In this document: positions 44,858 to 55,062 of the stretch, one piece after another
How the letters are laid out: every line of letters begins with the position of its first letter
Position numbering within the stretch: position 1 is the first letter of the stretch
NCBI RefSeq assembly: GCF_019047785.1
Contig: NZ_CP077290.1
Location: 4,278,001 to 4,342,000, forward strand
Source of the DNA: Enterobacter cancerogenus
Lineage (GTDB): Bacteria; Pseudomonadota; Gammaproteobacteria; Enterobacterales; Enterobacteriaceae
Direction of reading: 5' to 3'
Length of the DNA stretch: 64,000 nt
Notes under the pieces: model-generated
Told to the model about the DNA's origin: nothing
The model's input: the letters and a program-made list of their open reading frames with translations, nothing else
The model's database searches: none
Translations under genes and position numbers: made by a program

Positions 44858-45883
44858 TTATACCGCCTTGTTAGGATCAAACGCGTCGCGCACGGCTTCG
44901 CCAATGAAGATCAGCAGCGAGAGCAATATAGCCACCGAGAGGAAGGCGGTGATGCCCAGCCACGGCGCCTGAAGATTATTCTTGCCCTGCAGCAGCAGTT
45001 CGCCGAGCGACGGGGAGCCGGGCGGTAACCCGAACCCGAGAAAATCAAGTGAGGTCAGGGTGGTAATGGAGCTGCACAAAATAAACGGCAGGAAGGTGAG
45101 GGTTGCCACCACGGCGTTGGGCAACATATGGCGGAAGATGATCCCGCTGTCGCTCACGCCCAGAACCTGGGCGGCGCGGATATAGTCGTAATTGCGGGTT
45201 CGCAGAAACTCCGCGCGCACCACGCCCACCAGCGCCATCCAGCCAAACAGAACGGTGATCCCCAGCAGCCACCAGAAGTTTGGCTGGACCACGCTTGAAA
45301 GCAGAATGATTAAAAACAGGGTCGGCATGCCGGACCAGACCTCAATGATACGCTGGCCCCAGAGATCGACCTTGCCCCCGTAATAGCCCTGAATGGCGCC
45401 CGCCACGACGCCCATGACGCTGGAAAACAGCGTCAGCATCAGCCCAAAGAGGATCGAGATCCGCGTGCCATAGAGGATGCGCGCCAGCACATCACCGCCG
45501 TTGGCATCGGTGCCCAGCCAGTTTTGCCGGGAGGGTGGAGAAGGGAAGGGGGTCTGGGTGGCGTAATTGATGCTGTTTGCGCCAAAGCGAATCGGTGCCC
45601 ACAGCGCCCAGCCGTGCTGCTCGATATGCTGACGCAGCCAGGGATCCTGATATTGCGCCGGTGTGGCAAAGGGCCCGCCAAAATCGCTTTCGCTGTAGTT
45701 AGCCAGCACGGGCACGTACCAGCGGTCGTTAAAGTGCACCAGCAAGGGTTTATCGTTGGCAATCAGCTCCGAACACATGCTTAACGCGAACAGCACGGCG
45801 AAGATCCACAATGACCAATAGCCGCGGCGGTTATGACGAAAGCGCGCCCAGCGGGCCTGATTAACGGGGCTTAAGTGCGGCAT
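44858..45883 (-). CDS. yejE: YejE, permease of the oligopeptide importer
   Basis: A 341-residue permease starting [20 protein letters not shown]. Six membrane helices; the coupling motif region is EFLRTRNYDYIRAAQVLGVSDSG. One-base overlap with yejB. Imports peptides, including microcin C in E. coli. Confidence 0.96.
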   Translation of the reverse strand: MPHLSPVNQARWARFRHNRRGYWSLWIFAVLFALSMCSELIANDKPLLVHFNDRWYVPVLANYSESDFGGPFATPAQYQDPWLRQHIEQHGWALWAPIRFGANSINYATQTPFPSPPSRQNWLGTDANGGDVLARILYGTRISILFGLMLTLFSSVMGVVAGAIQGYYGGKVDLWGQRIIEVWSGMPTLFLIILLSSVVQPNFWWLLGITVLFGWMALVGVVRAEFLRTRNYDYIRAAQVLGVSDSGIIFRHMLPNAVVATLTFLPFILCSSITTLTSLDFLGFGLPPGSPSLGELLLQGKNNLQAPWLGITAFLSVAILLSLLIFIGEAVRDAFDPNKAV

Positions 45884-46977
45884 CAGCGGCCCTCAAAGTC
45901 GATGCGGGGATCGACCAGCGTATAGCTGATATCGCTAATGATATTCAGCAGCAGGCCAATCAGGGTGAAGATGTAGAGTGTGCCAAACATCACCGGATAA
46001 TCGCGAGAGACGGTCGCTTCGTAGCCCAGCAGTCCCAGGCCATTCAGGGAGAACATCACCTCTATCAGCAGCGAACCGGTAAAAAACATGCTGATGAAGG
46101 TGGCCGGAAAGCCTGCAATCACCAGCAGCATGGCGTTGCGGAAAACGTGTTTCCACATGATCTGCTTTTCACCGACGCCCTTGGCGCGCGCGGTGACCAC
46201 GTACTGTTTGCGGATCTCATCGAGGAACGCATTTTTGGTCAGCATCGTCAGCGCCGCAAAGCCGCCAATCACCGTCGCCAGCACCGGCAAAGTGATATGC
46301 CAGAAATAGTCGGTGATTTTTTTATACCACGGCAGGGTGCTGAAGTCGGCTGACACCAGCCCGCGAAGCGGAAAGATATCGAAGTAACTGCCGCCCGCGA
46401 AAAAGACAATCAGCAGCACGGCAAACAAAAACGCCGGGATCGCATAGCCCACAATGATGAACGTGCTGCTCCAGATATCAAAGCGGCTGCCGTTGTGGAC
46501 CGCTTTACGGATCCCCAGCGGAATCGACACCAGGTAGATGATCAGCGTCCCCCACAGACCCAGCGTGACCGACACCGGCAGGCTCTGCTTAATCAGGGTC
46601 AGGACCGAGGCGCTGCGAAACAGGCTGTCGCCAAAATCAAAACGCACATAGTTCCACAGCATGGTGAAATAACGCTCGTGCAGCGGCTTATCAAAGCCGT
46701 AGCGCTGGGTGATCTCGGCGATCACCTCAGGATCCAGCCCGCGCCCGCCCCGGTAATGGCTGTCGCTGATATTACCCACACCGGTTCTGGCATGGCTTGC
46801 GCCTAAACCTTCTCCGCCGCCGCCCGGTATCGCGCCGCTGTTGCCAAATTCCACCGCCGCGATCGCTTGATCCACCGGGCCGCCGGGCGCAATTTGCACA
46901 ATAAAAAAGTTGATGGTGATGATGGCCCACAGCGTTGGAATAACCAGCAGCAGACGACGGATCAGATAAGCACCCAT
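45883..46977 (-). CDS. yejB: YejB, permease of the oligopeptide importer
   Basis: A 364-residue permease starting [19 protein letters not shown], typical of DppB-like proteins. A long periplasmic loop follows helix 1; coupling motif near [20 protein letters not shown]. Lies between yejA and yejE in the same operon. Confidence 0.96.
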   Translation of the reverse strand: MGAYLIRRLLLVIPTLWAIITINFFIVQIAPGGPVDQAIAAVEFGNSGAIPGGGGEGLGASHARTGVGNISDSHYRGGRGLDPEVIAEITQRYGFDKPLHERYFTMLWNYVRFDFGDSLFRSASVLTLIKQSLPVSVTLGLWGTLIIYLVSIPLGIRKAVHNGSRFDIWSSTFIIVGYAIPAFLFAVLLIVFFAGGSYFDIFPLRGLVSADFSTLPWYKKITDYFWHITLPVLATVIGGFAALTMLTKNAFLDEIRKQYVVTARAKGVGEKQIMWKHVFRNAMLLVIAGFPATFISMFFTGSLLIEVMFSLNGLGLLGYEATVSRDYPVMFGTLYIFTLIGLLLNIISDISYTLVDPRIDFEGR

Positions 46978-46986
46978 GGTTATTCC

Positions 46987-48792
46987 TTAGCGCCGCTCGG
47001 CAGGGAGCTTCGCGGCCTTATTCACGTCATACCACCAGGTATCAAAACCCAGTGAATAAATGGGGCGCACGGACGGCAGGGAGAATTTATCCCAGCGGGC
47101 CGTACGATCTTCACCCATGTACCACATCGGCAGCATGTAATAGTTCCAGGTTAACACCCGGTCAAGCGCCCGGCCCAGGGGCAGCAGTTTGTCTTTATCG
47201 CCCTGTGCCGCAATAATTTTGGCGATGAGGGCATCGATGGCCGGGCTTTTCACCCCTGGCGCGTTATAACTCGAGTCAATATAGCTCGAGGCCCAGGCGA
47301 TCTGCAGGTCGCTGCTCGGCCAGGGCTGGGCGGACCACAGGCGCTGCATCATATCGTAATCACGGCTGCGCATGCGGTTGGTGATCTGCGCATTATCCAC
47401 CTGACGAATATTCAGGGTCACGCCCAGGCGTTCAAGATTCTGTTTAAACGGCATCACCCACTGGTTATCAGCACCCGAGGAGAGCAGCAGCTCAAAGCTC
47501 AGCGGTTTCCCGGTTTTTGCGTTGATCCGCTTTTGATTTTTAAGCGGCCAGCCCGCCGCGTCCAGCAACCGGCTGGCCTTCAGGAGGTTATCGCGATCGA
47601 AGCCATTGCCGTCCGACACCGGCGGGGTAAAGACGGAGGTAAAAATCTCGGGAGGCAGTTCAGCTTTCAGCGGGGCCAGCAGGACCAGCTCGTCCGCATT
47701 GGGATAATCGCGGGCGGCATATTCCGTATTCTGGAAATAACTGTTGGCGCGGCTGTAGGCACCGTAAAAGAGCGCTTTGTTCATCCATTCAAAATCAAAC
47801 GCCAGGGTTATCGCCTCGCGGACCCGTCGGTCGGCAAAGACCGGACGCTGGATATTAAACGCCAGCCAGCGCGTGTCCTGGGCAGACTCATTTTTGTGTT
47901 CGTCTTTGACGATGTACTTTTTAGCGAAGTTCTTGCCGATGTAGCGGGTCGCCCAGTTTTTGGCGCTGCTTTCGAGGCGTAAATCAAAGGCACCGGCTTT
48001 GAACGCCTCAAACGCGACGTTATCGTCCAGGTAGTAATCGTAGCGGATGGTATCGAAGTTCCAGCGCCCGCGGTTGACGGGCAGATCGGCGGCCCAGTAG
48101 TCTTTGACGCGGGAATAGACCAGATACTGACCCATCCGCCAGGCGGTGATGCGGTAGGGGCCACCCGCCAGCGGCGGCACGGAGAGCGGATTGCTGAGCT
48201 TATGGTTCTTCCAGAAGGATTCCGGCATCACCGGCAGGGAGAACAGGCTCAGCATGTTCTCTTTATTCGGCTCGCTCAGTTCGATACGCACGGTAAGCGG
48301 TGCGATGGCCTTAATGGTGGTGCCTTTATACACCAGGCGAAACTGCGGCACGCCCTCGGTCATAAACTTATGGAACGTGAAGGCGATGTCGCTGGCTTTT
48401 ACCGGCGTGCCGTCATGAAAACGCGCGCGGGGGTTAATCGACACTTCAGCCCAGGCAAAATCATCTGCATAACGGACATTGTCCGCCACCAGAGGATAGT
48501 AGCTGCCCGGTTCGTCGTCGGAGGTAACAAAAAGGGTATCGTAGAGCGATTCGGTGCGCGCAGCCGCCACGCCGCGCAGCGCGTAGCGGTTAAAGTTATC
48601 GAAGGTGCCGGTGGCGGAAAGGGTGACGTTTCCCCCTTTTGGCGCGGCGGGGTTGACGTAATCAAAGTGGGTGAAGTTAACGGCATATTTCGGCTCGCCA
48701 ATAACGGCAAACGCGCTGCTCTCTTTGATTGTCTGTGCCTGAGCGGGCAGGCACAGGAATGCCATTAGCATCAGTATTACGCGCATCACCAT
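46987..48792 (-). CDS. yejA: YejA, periplasmic peptide-binding protein
   Basis: A 601-residue substrate-binding protein (E. coli 604) with signal peptide MVMRVILMLMAFLCLPAQAQ. SBP family 5 features such as ARFHDGTPVKASDIAFTF. First gene of yejABEF; supplies peptides to YejBE. The promoter should lie in 48793-48865. Confidence 0.96.
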   Translation of the reverse strand: MVMRVILMLMAFLCLPAQAQTIKESSAFAVIGEPKYAVNFTHFDYVNPAAPKGGNVTLSATGTFDNFNRYALRGVAAARTESLYDTLFVTSDDEPGSYYPLVADNVRYADDFAWAEVSINPRARFHDGTPVKASDIAFTFHKFMTEGVPQFRLVYKGTTIKAIAPLTVRIELSEPNKENMLSLFSLPVMPESFWKNHKLSNPLSVPPLAGGPYRITAWRMGQYLVYSRVKDYWAADLPVNRGRWNFDTIRYDYYLDDNVAFEAFKAGAFDLRLESSAKNWATRYIGKNFAKKYIVKDEHKNESAQDTRWLAFNIQRPVFADRRVREAITLAFDFEWMNKALFYGAYSRANSYFQNTEYAARDYPNADELVLLAPLKAELPPEIFTSVFTPPVSDGNGFDRDNLLKASRLLDAAGWPLKNQKRINAKTGKPLSFELLLSSGADNQWVMPFKQNLERLGVTLNIRQVDNAQITNRMRSRDYDMMQRLWSAQPWPSSDLQIAWASSYIDSSYNAPGVKSPAIDALIAKIIAAQGDKDKLLPLGRALDRVLTWNYYMLPMWYMGEDRTARWDKFSLPSVRPIYSLGFDTWWYDVNKAAKLPAERR

Positions 48793-48865
48793 CGGCCGCG
48801 GTCCCTCTTTGTATCGAATGGCTGAGATAAGCTGAATAATAAGTGACGCCGACGCGATTGTGAAA

Positions 48866-50422
48866 TTATTCGCGGGGTTGCGGCATATCCGGCGTCCACT
48901 GGCTGAATTGCTCCAGCGGCATCGGACGGCTAATCCAGTAGCCCTGCAGGAAGTTCACTCCGTGCTCCCGCAGCCAGGCCGCCTGCTCGGGGGTTTCCAC
49001 ACCTTCCGCCACGGTGGACATATTTAACCGCCTCGCCAGCGTCAGCACCGCATCAAGCACGGGGGAGGTCACGGTTTCTGTCCCAATGGCGTTAACGAAG
49101 CCGCGGTCGATTTTGATATAGTCCATGGTGAAACGCTCAAGGTAGATAAGCGCGCTGTGCCCGGTCCCGAAGTCGTCGATGGCGATCTCAAATCCTTCGT
49201 TGTGCAGCCACTCAAACAGCGTATTGGCCTGATGATGGTTGATCATATCGCGCTCGGTAATCTCCAGTACGGTCTGGAAATGATGTGGAGGCAGCAGGCT
49301 GGTAAAGGTACGCATATCGTCTTTAAAGCTGTCGGCGTGCAGGTGCCCTGGCGCGATGTTGATCCCGAGCTTCGCGCCGGGCGGTAAAAGCGTTTGTAAA
49401 ACCGGCGCATCGCGAATAATCAGGTCGAAAAGATGCAGCGTCAGCGGGACGATCAGCTTCTGGGCTTCGGCAAAGTTGATAAAGGCGTCAGGCGGGATTT
49501 CGCCCATGGTGGGGTGCTTCCAGCGCATCAGCACCTCTACGCCGCGCATTTTAAGCTCTTTCGCATCCACCACCGGTTGATAGACCACGTAGAACTGACC
49601 TGCCTTGATGGCGGTTAAAATCTCTTTACCCGGGTTCTGGCGAATGGTCAGGATGTAGAAGTTAAGGGAGCCTCCCGCAATCCCGCAGACCAGGCCGAAA
49701 AACAGGGCGAAGAGCATTTCATCCGTGGTCCAGGCTTGCGCATACATTTTGATGGTGATCGGCACGGCCTTAAGCGTGGCGGTGCGGGCCGGATGTTGAT
49801 TCAGGTCGTGCGCGTTGACCAGGTTCGGGGACATGGTGGATAACGCTTTATCGCCAATGACGACGGCAATTCCCGTGAATGCGTCCTGACGTGAGGTGTA
49901 GAGCAGGTAGGGGGCCAGGTTGAGGTTCACCGAGGTAAACACGCCGCCGTCTTTCACCAGCGGATTTCGATGCCAGATGGCGATCGCCGGCTTGTTGGGG
50001 AGCATGGGCGTCCCTGGCAAAAGGGCCATATCGATCTGCTTAGTGATATTCAGGTCAGGAATGAGTTCCTGCATGGGGACCTGCATAGGCCCGGTTGCGG
50101 ATGAGCAAAACGCATTGCTGTCCCGGACCAGCAAAAAGGCGCGTACGTTGATACTAAAGGCTGCGCGCGAGGTCAGCTCGCCGCTCACATCATGGCAGTT
50201 GCTCAGCGTGAGCGGCTGGAGCACATCGATAGCGGTTTTCAGCTCGCCGAAATACCCCTCCATGTACACGCTCAGGTCTGAAATTAAGGTATCAAACTTG
50301 GCCTGTCGCTTCTGATAGCTCCAGAAAAACTGTATTGAACCCATAAGCAGGGCGATGAAAAGGCCTGTCAGGATACTGAGGATCGCTATTTTGCGATTGC
50401 TGAAAAAGTAGCGGGTAAACAT
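48866..50422 (-). CDS. pdeN: CSS-EAL cyclic di-GMP phosphodiesterase
   Basis: Start ATG 50422 (MFTRYFFSNRKIAILS) gives 518 residues, the length of E. coli PdeN (Rtn). Two membrane segments flank a periplasmic CSS-motif domain with Cys in LSNCHD and CSSATG. The EAL domain has GVEVLMRWKHP, NIAPGHL, EITERDM and IDDFGTGHS. It degrades c-di-GMP; thiol state of the periplasmic Cys controls activity in the family. Confidence 0.93.
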   Translation of the reverse strand: MFTRYFFSNRKIAILSILTGLFIALLMGSIQFFWSYQKRQAKFDTLISDLSVYMEGYFGELKTAIDVLQPLTLSNCHDVSGELTSRAAFSINVRAFLLVRDSNAFCSSATGPMQVPMQELIPDLNITKQIDMALLPGTPMLPNKPAIAIWHRNPLVKDGGVFTSVNLNLAPYLLYTSRQDAFTGIAVVIGDKALSTMSPNLVNAHDLNQHPARTATLKAVPITIKMYAQAWTTDEMLFALFFGLVCGIAGGSLNFYILTIRQNPGKEILTAIKAGQFYVVYQPVVDAKELKMRGVEVLMRWKHPTMGEIPPDAFINFAEAQKLIVPLTLHLFDLIIRDAPVLQTLLPPGAKLGINIAPGHLHADSFKDDMRTFTSLLPPHHFQTVLEITERDMINHHQANTLFEWLHNEGFEIAIDDFGTGHSALIYLERFTMDYIKIDRGFVNAIGTETVTSPVLDAVLTLARRLNMSTVAEGVETPEQAAWLREHGVNFLQGYWISRPMPLEQFSQWTPDMPQPRE

Positions 50423-50471
50423 AGACGTCGTGCTTCCTGAATGGCCGCTGAATGTGTTCAGTGTAACGGGC

Positions 50472-50497
50472 AAAAAAAAACACTGCCGAAGCAGTGT
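50472..50497 (-). terminator. Terminator after mepS
   Basis: On the minus strand ACACTGC TTCG GCAGTGT is followed by eight T. A very strong hairpin with the stable TTCG loop. Confidence 0.9.
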
Positions 50498-50549
50498 CTT
50501 TCTTTATCGTATCGCCAGCCAAGGGATAACTCACGATACAACAGTTATA

Positions 50550-51119
50550 TTAACTGCGGGTCAAAACTCGGCGCGCTTCGTTGTAGCGCTTCTTCCAGTA
50601 TGGCTCGTTCATGCTGGAGATGGTCACACCGCTGCTGGTGGAGGCATGGACAAACTGATCGTTACCGATATAGATGCCCACATGTCGGCCGGTCGAGCCT
50701 GCTTTGAACAGGACTAAATCACCGGTACGCAGTTTGGTGCGTGAAATCGACTTGCCCATCACCTGCTGTTCATAGGTTGAACGCGGGAGGTCTAACCCAA
50801 ATTGCTCGCGGAAGGTACGCTGTACGAAACCGGAACAATCAATGCCTTTCTTGGTGCTGCCGCCCAGACGATAACGCACGCCTTTCCAGTCAGCATACTG
50901 GTCCATAATACGGGACTTCACGTCCAGATTACGTACCATATTTTCAAATTCATCCTGAGAGGCTTGCAGTGAAGAGGAATCTTCCATTCCCACAACACGC
51001 GTCTCAGGATGCATATTCTTCGCGGTGTTCGTTGTGCTACATGCTGAAAGCAGTACCGCCACTGCAATCGCCGGGATCCCCCGCAAGATATATCTCAAAA
51101 TCGGTTGAGATTTGACCAT
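50550..51119 (-). CDS. mepS: Murein DD-endopeptidase MepS (Spr)
   Basis: A 189-residue lipoprotein with lipobox LSAC. NlpC/P60 catalytic Cys in GIDCSGFV and His in GRHVGIYIG, with a further His in QFVHAS. It cuts peptide crosslinks during wall growth and is removed by NlpI-Prc. The gap upstream (51120-51530) holds its leader and one hairpin; no other gene found. Confidence 0.96.
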   Translation of the reverse strand: MVKSQPILRYILRGIPAIAVAVLLSACSTTNTAKNMHPETRVVGMEDSSSLQASQDEFENMVRNLDVKSRIMDQYADWKGVRYRLGGSTKKGIDCSGFVQRTFREQFGLDLPRSTYEQQVMGKSISRTKLRTGDLVLFKAGSTGRHVGIYIGNDQFVHASTSSGVTISSMNEPYWKKRYNEARRVLTRS

Positions 51120-51485
51120 GTTGTTTATTATCCCTTGAAGTCCTTAACGAAAAAATCGTTATAAAAATGCCAAACGTGACGAGACTAATTACCTGCGCAC
51201 AATCAGACAATTCTTTATGGCCAAATCTGTGGCACAGCGCACAAATTTATTCACCACAGTAATAATTATCTTTGTGGGGCAAAACGAGTCTGAGATTACC
51301 CGATTGCAAGGGCTATTGCGAGCAAAAATACCCTTTTTTTTATAAGAAAAAGTGATACAGAAAGTGAATAACTGCAATAGCGTAAAATGCCGTCAAAATT
51401 GCTGCTTAAATGCGCAATTCATTCATTTCTAACATGAATGTGATGACGAGAATATGACAGCCAGACAGGCGAAAGGGGGGAGTCG

Positions 51486-51513
51486 CATCAGGGATCCCAA
51501 ACGATCCCTGATG
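51486..51513. other. Perfect 11-bp hairpin after lpxT
   Basis: CATCAGGGATC (51486-51496) and GATCCCTGATG (51503-51513) with a six-base loop. No T-run on either strand. Possibly an mRNA end signal for lpxT. Confidence 0.5.
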
Positions 51514-51530
51514 GATGATGATAATTTAGG

Positions 51531-52259
51531 TTAGATATTTGTTTTAATTTTGTTGCTATTTCCGGGCATATAACGATCGAAAAGCGCAATTAAACGGTCG
51601 CTTAAGGGGGTCATTAAGCACCATGGCGCCCCAATGAGCACCGCCGTCAGGGAGCCAACGGCAATATCGGTAAACCAGTGCGCACCAATCATGACGCGCG
51701 GGAAGGCAAATATCACGACGATGGCCAGAGCAATGGCAAAGGCTTTTTTACCGAAATAACGCAGCATGAAGGCGGAGAAAATAAGCAGCATCATGCCGTG
51801 ATCGCCAGGGAAACTGTCTTTCGACGCGTCTTTTGTCGAAATATGCAGCAATTCACTCACGCGGTAAATATTCGGGAACGACAGGGAGGGGCTTGCGCGT
51901 TTAACCGGCATCAGATGCTGCGCCAGCTGGTTGATCACCACCGCCGTCAGCAGCATCACCAGACCCATCATTATGATACGACGACGCCCTGTTTTGTCCT
52001 CTTTCAGCCAGAAGGAGAGCATTAAACAGCCCATCGCCAGCAGCGAGCAACCGTCAAAGGCACGGTTATTGGTAATCGCTACCAGCCATAAAAACGCCTT
52101 ACTTTTTACCAGTTCCTGATTAAAGAAATGGAAAATGCTGGAATCCAGCGGGAACCACAGGCCGTGGTTCACCGGAAGATACCAGGATAAAAAGAGCGCC
52201 AGCCCGGCGGCGTTCAGCAGTAATATCTGGGGGTATCGAGTCGTCATAGTCTTCAGCAT
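51531..52259 (-). CDS. lpxT: Lipid A 1-diphosphate synthase LpxT
   Basis: A 242-residue PAP2 phosphotransferase (E. coli YeiU 237). Motifs KRASPSLSF, SFPGDHGM and PRVMIGAHWFTD form the active site; six membrane helices. It transfers phosphate from undecaprenyl diphosphate to lipid A. Follows yeiR by 21 bases, probably one transcript. Confidence 0.93.
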   Translation of the reverse strand: MLKTMTTRYPQILLLNAAGLALFLSWYLPVNHGLWFPLDSSIFHFFNQELVKSKAFLWLVAITNNRAFDGCSLLAMGCLMLSFWLKEDKTGRRRIIMMGLVMLLTAVVINQLAQHLMPVKRASPSLSFPNIYRVSELLHISTKDASKDSFPGDHGMMLLIFSAFMLRYFGKKAFAIALAIVVIFAFPRVMIGAHWFTDIAVGSLTAVLIGAPWCLMTPLSDRLIALFDRYMPGNSNKIKTNI

Positions 52260-52280
52260 AGTGTTAAAACTGGGGCAACG

Positions 52281-53267
52281 TTAGCCACCCGAACTTAAAC
52301 GAAGCTTCAACAGACTGGACTGGAGTGCGTTCCAGTCGGTGTTAACCGCACTAATTAACTCTATTCGGCTATCCGGCGGCGCGACGTTCTGCGTTTCGAT
52401 AAAGAAGTCCTCACCCTGGCGGTTTATCCGCACCAAGCCGTCCTGCGTGCGCATCACCCCTTTTACACGCTCAACCGGGGCCAGCCTGGCCCACTCAAGG
52501 ATGCCGATGGTGTCAAACTGCGTGTCGGCGTCAAAAATCCATCCGCAGGCCTGATGCCCCTGACCGCTGTTCAGGTTACGCCGCCAGCGCTGATGCTCAG
52601 GCAGGCTTAACGCAGCCAGGCCATGCTTCACGCCATGATGATGCGCGTGCTCGGGGCTGGATGGCAGTTCTGTCTGATTCAGGCGAGGAAGATCGAGCAG
52701 CGCGCCATCAATGTTCCCTTGCGTGGTCTCGACACGCTGGCGTCCGCCGCCCGCGTGTTGCCACCAGGCCGCCAGTGCCGCCTGGCTCTCGGGCGTGCTG
52801 CGGTCGGATTTATTCGCCACAATGATATCTGCCGAGGCGAGCTGGTCGCGGAAGTTCTCATTGCTCAGCGTTTTTTCATCGAGCAGCTGGCGCGGGTCGA
52901 GCAGGCAAAGCGTGGCGCGCAGATCGATCCAGGGTTCATAAACCGGTGCGGTCAGTAAATCGAGAATTTGCTTCGGATGGCCCAGCCCCGTGGGTTCAAT
53001 CAGCAGACGGTCGGGTTTGCCCTGACGGAGCAGTGTGTTCAGCCCCACCTGCATCGGCAGACCATTCACACAGCACATGCAGCCGCCGGGGATCTCCTTG
53101 ATCATCGCACCGCTGTTGGCCAGCAGCGCGCCGTCGATACCGACTTCGCCAAATTCGTTAACCAGCACGGCCCATTTTTCGGCCGGATCTTTATTTGCCA
53201 GCAAATGCAGAATGGAGGTGGTTTTGCCGCTACCGAGGAAGCCGGTGATGAGGTTGGTTTTGGTCAC
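52281..53267 (-). CDS. yeiR: YeiR, zinc-binding COG0523 GTPase
   Basis: A 328-residue G3E GTPase. Walker A GFLGSGKTT, metal motif GGCMCC, and NKSD-type guanine motif (VANKSDRS). A His-rich stretch (EHAHHHGVKHG) lies in the middle. Family members act as metallochaperones for zinc. Confidence 0.95.
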   Translation of the reverse strand: MTKTNLITGFLGSGKTTSILHLLANKDPAEKWAVLVNEFGEVGIDGALLANSGAMIKEIPGGCMCCVNGLPMQVGLNTLLRQGKPDRLLIEPTGLGHPKQILDLLTAPVYEPWIDLRATLCLLDPRQLLDEKTLSNENFRDQLASADIIVANKSDRSTPESQAALAAWWQHAGGGRQRVETTQGNIDGALLDLPRLNQTELPSSPEHAHHHGVKHGLAALSLPEHQRWRRNLNSGQGHQACGWIFDADTQFDTIGILEWARLAPVERVKGVMRTQDGLVRINRQGEDFFIETQNVAPPDSRIELISAVNTDWNALQSSLLKLRLSSGG

Positions 53268-53347
53268 GTGTGCTCCGAGAGATAATCGTAATGCTAAACC
53301 GATAATCTATCATCCTGGCGAAAAAAACGGACATTGAGAAGGGGAGG

Positions 53348-53374
53348 CGCGAACGGAGAGGCACCCCGTTCGCG
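53348..53374. terminator. Hairpin between yeiR and yeiQ
   Basis: CGCGAACGG (53348-53356) and CCGTTCGCG (53366-53374) with a nine-base loop, downstream of the yeiQ stop on the minus strand. No clear T-run, so termination is uncertain. Confidence 0.4.
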
Positions 53375-53390
53375 TTAAACGCAATAATCG

Positions 53391-54857
53391 CTAAATATTT
53401 AACGTTTCGATAACGGCCCGGCGCGCGCCATCGCGGACGAGGCGCTGGTAGGCCTGAACGATTGCGTCCACGAACGCCGGCGTTTGCGGCAGGTCGTGGC
53501 CGAAGATCTCGTTTAGCCCCAGCAGGGCGGTGACGCGATCGGCTTCGCTGCTGGTGCTCACAATGCCACGGATTTTCTCGCTAAGCGGATCGCGAACGTC
53601 GATTGCGTTTCCCTGGTCATCCGTGCCGCTGACGTAGCGCATCCAGCCCGCCACGCCCAGCGCCAGCAGAGGCCACGCGGTATGACGTTCAAGATGCACG
53701 CGGATGCCGTCGAGCATCCGCTGCGGCAATTTCTGGCTGCCGTCCATCGCAATCTGCCAGGTCCGGTGCTGAAGCGCCGGGTTGGCAAAACGGTCGATCA
53801 GGCTGTCGGCATAGGCGGTGAGGTCAACATCCGTAATGCGCAGGGTAGGGGCCTGCTCGTCCAGCATCAACCGGCGGGCGGCCTCGCGGAAGTGCTCATC
53901 CTCCATGCATTCATTAATATGCGCATAGCCCGCCAGGTAGCCAAGGTAGGCCAGAAACGAGTGGCTGCCGTTCAGCATCCGCAGTTTCATCTGCTCCCAG
54001 GGCAGAACGTCCTGCACCATCTGCACGCCTGCGACCTCCCACTCTGGCCGTCCGGCGACAAAGTTATCTTCAACCACCCACTGGATAAATGGCTCACAGC
54101 TGATGGCGCAGGGATCGTCCACGCCAAGGGCCTGGGTGATTTCGGCCAGAGAGGCCTCGGTGGCAGCCGGAACAATCCGGTCGACCATGGTGCCCGGGAA
54201 GCTGACGTGCGCATCAATCCAGGCGGCAAGCTCAGGGGAGCGTTTTTGCGCCATCCCGAGCACGGCGTTTTTCACCACATGTCCGTTATCCGGGATGTTA
54301 TCGCAGGAGAGAACGGTAAACGGCTGCAACCCCCGCTCGCGGCGGCGATGCAGCGCTTCGACCAGAATACCCGGCGCGGAATGTGGTTCAGACGGATTTT
54401 CAAGGTCATGGACAATGCGGGCGTTTTGCGTATCCAGCCTGCCGGTAGCCGGGTCGAGGCAATAGCCCTTTTCAGTGATGGTAAGGGAAACAATCGCCAC
54501 CTGGGGTTCGCAGAATTTTTCAATGATCGCCGCCAGCGAGTCGAGTTTTGCATTCAGACATTCATGTACCGCGCCGACGATAATCGGCTGATTCCCGTCA
54601 GGCCCTTTCTCCAGCACGGTAAACAGATGGTCCTGGGCGCGCAGCTGGCTCATCAGCACGTCGCCGCTGAACAGGCTGATCTCGCAAATCCCCCAGTCAC
54701 CCCCCTTTGCGTTCAGTACCCGGTCTGTTAACAATGCCTGATGCGCGCGATGAAACGCACCAAAGCCAAAATGGACGATGCGCGAGCGCAGTGACTGACG
54801 GTCGTAGTGCGGCTGTTGAACGTGGGAAGGAAGCGCGGTGGAGGCAATTGTCTTCAT
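53391..54857 (-). CDS. yeiQ: YeiQ, mannitol dehydrogenase family oxidoreductase
   Basis: Start ATG 54857 (MKTIASTALPSHVQQPHYD) gives 488 residues. NAD-binding FGFGAFHRAHQA and catalytic KLRMLNGSH (KxxxxNxxH) are present. The family includes fructuronate and tagaturonate reductases. Here it is divergent from a uxuA-like gene with UxuR-type sites between, so reduction of fructuronate to mannonate is likely. That role is inferred. Confidence 0.9.
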   Translation of the reverse strand: MKTIASTALPSHVQQPHYDRQSLRSRIVHFGFGAFHRAHQALLTDRVLNAKGGDWGICEISLFSGDVLMSQLRAQDHLFTVLEKGPDGNQPIIVGAVHECLNAKLDSLAAIIEKFCEPQVAIVSLTITEKGYCLDPATGRLDTQNARIVHDLENPSEPHSAPGILVEALHRRRERGLQPFTVLSCDNIPDNGHVVKNAVLGMAQKRSPELAAWIDAHVSFPGTMVDRIVPAATEASLAEITQALGVDDPCAISCEPFIQWVVEDNFVAGRPEWEVAGVQMVQDVLPWEQMKLRMLNGSHSFLAYLGYLAGYAHINECMEDEHFREAARRLMLDEQAPTLRITDVDLTAYADSLIDRFANPALQHRTWQIAMDGSQKLPQRMLDGIRVHLERHTAWPLLALGVAGWMRYVSGTDDQGNAIDVRDPLSEKIRGIVSTSSEADRVTALLGLNEIFGHDLPQTPAFVDAIVQAYQRLVRDGARRAVIETLNI

Positions 54858-54949
54858 GAAATACACACCTGATTAACCATTAATTAACAATGCCAGTGTA
54901 AAGTTATATGACAACAAAGAGAATTGGTAAGCCGTAAATATCGCGATTA

Positions 54950-55048
54950 TGTGAGTTTGATCAATCAATGCCGTGGGCTATATTGACCCTCATGATTAAA
55001 CATGTATGGTAGTCGTCAACAAAGTCATTCATATTGGTATAACAACTT
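54950..55048 (+). promoter_or_regulatory. Divergent control region: CRP site, promoter and UxuR/ExuR-type operator
   Basis: A CRP-like site TGTGA-N6-TCAAT (54950-54965) lies before a promoter TTGACC (54983-54988), 16 bases, TATGGT (55005-55010). Downstream, 55031-55048 matches the UxuR/ExuR consensus AAATTGGTATACCAATTT at 15 of 18 positions. A weaker half-site (AATTGGTA) lies at 54922. Spacing suits CRP activation near -60 and repression at the start. Confidence 0.6.
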
Positions 55049-55062
55049 TAAGGGGTGGGACG

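Noticed and set aside
51189..51377. 62-codon minus-strand frame upstream of mepS
   Set aside because: No ribosome site, AT-rich leader region, no recognisable pattern.
53682..54731. 349-codon open frame antisense to yeiQ
   Set aside because: Opposite a conserved dehydrogenase with intact motifs; no ribosome site or known motif.
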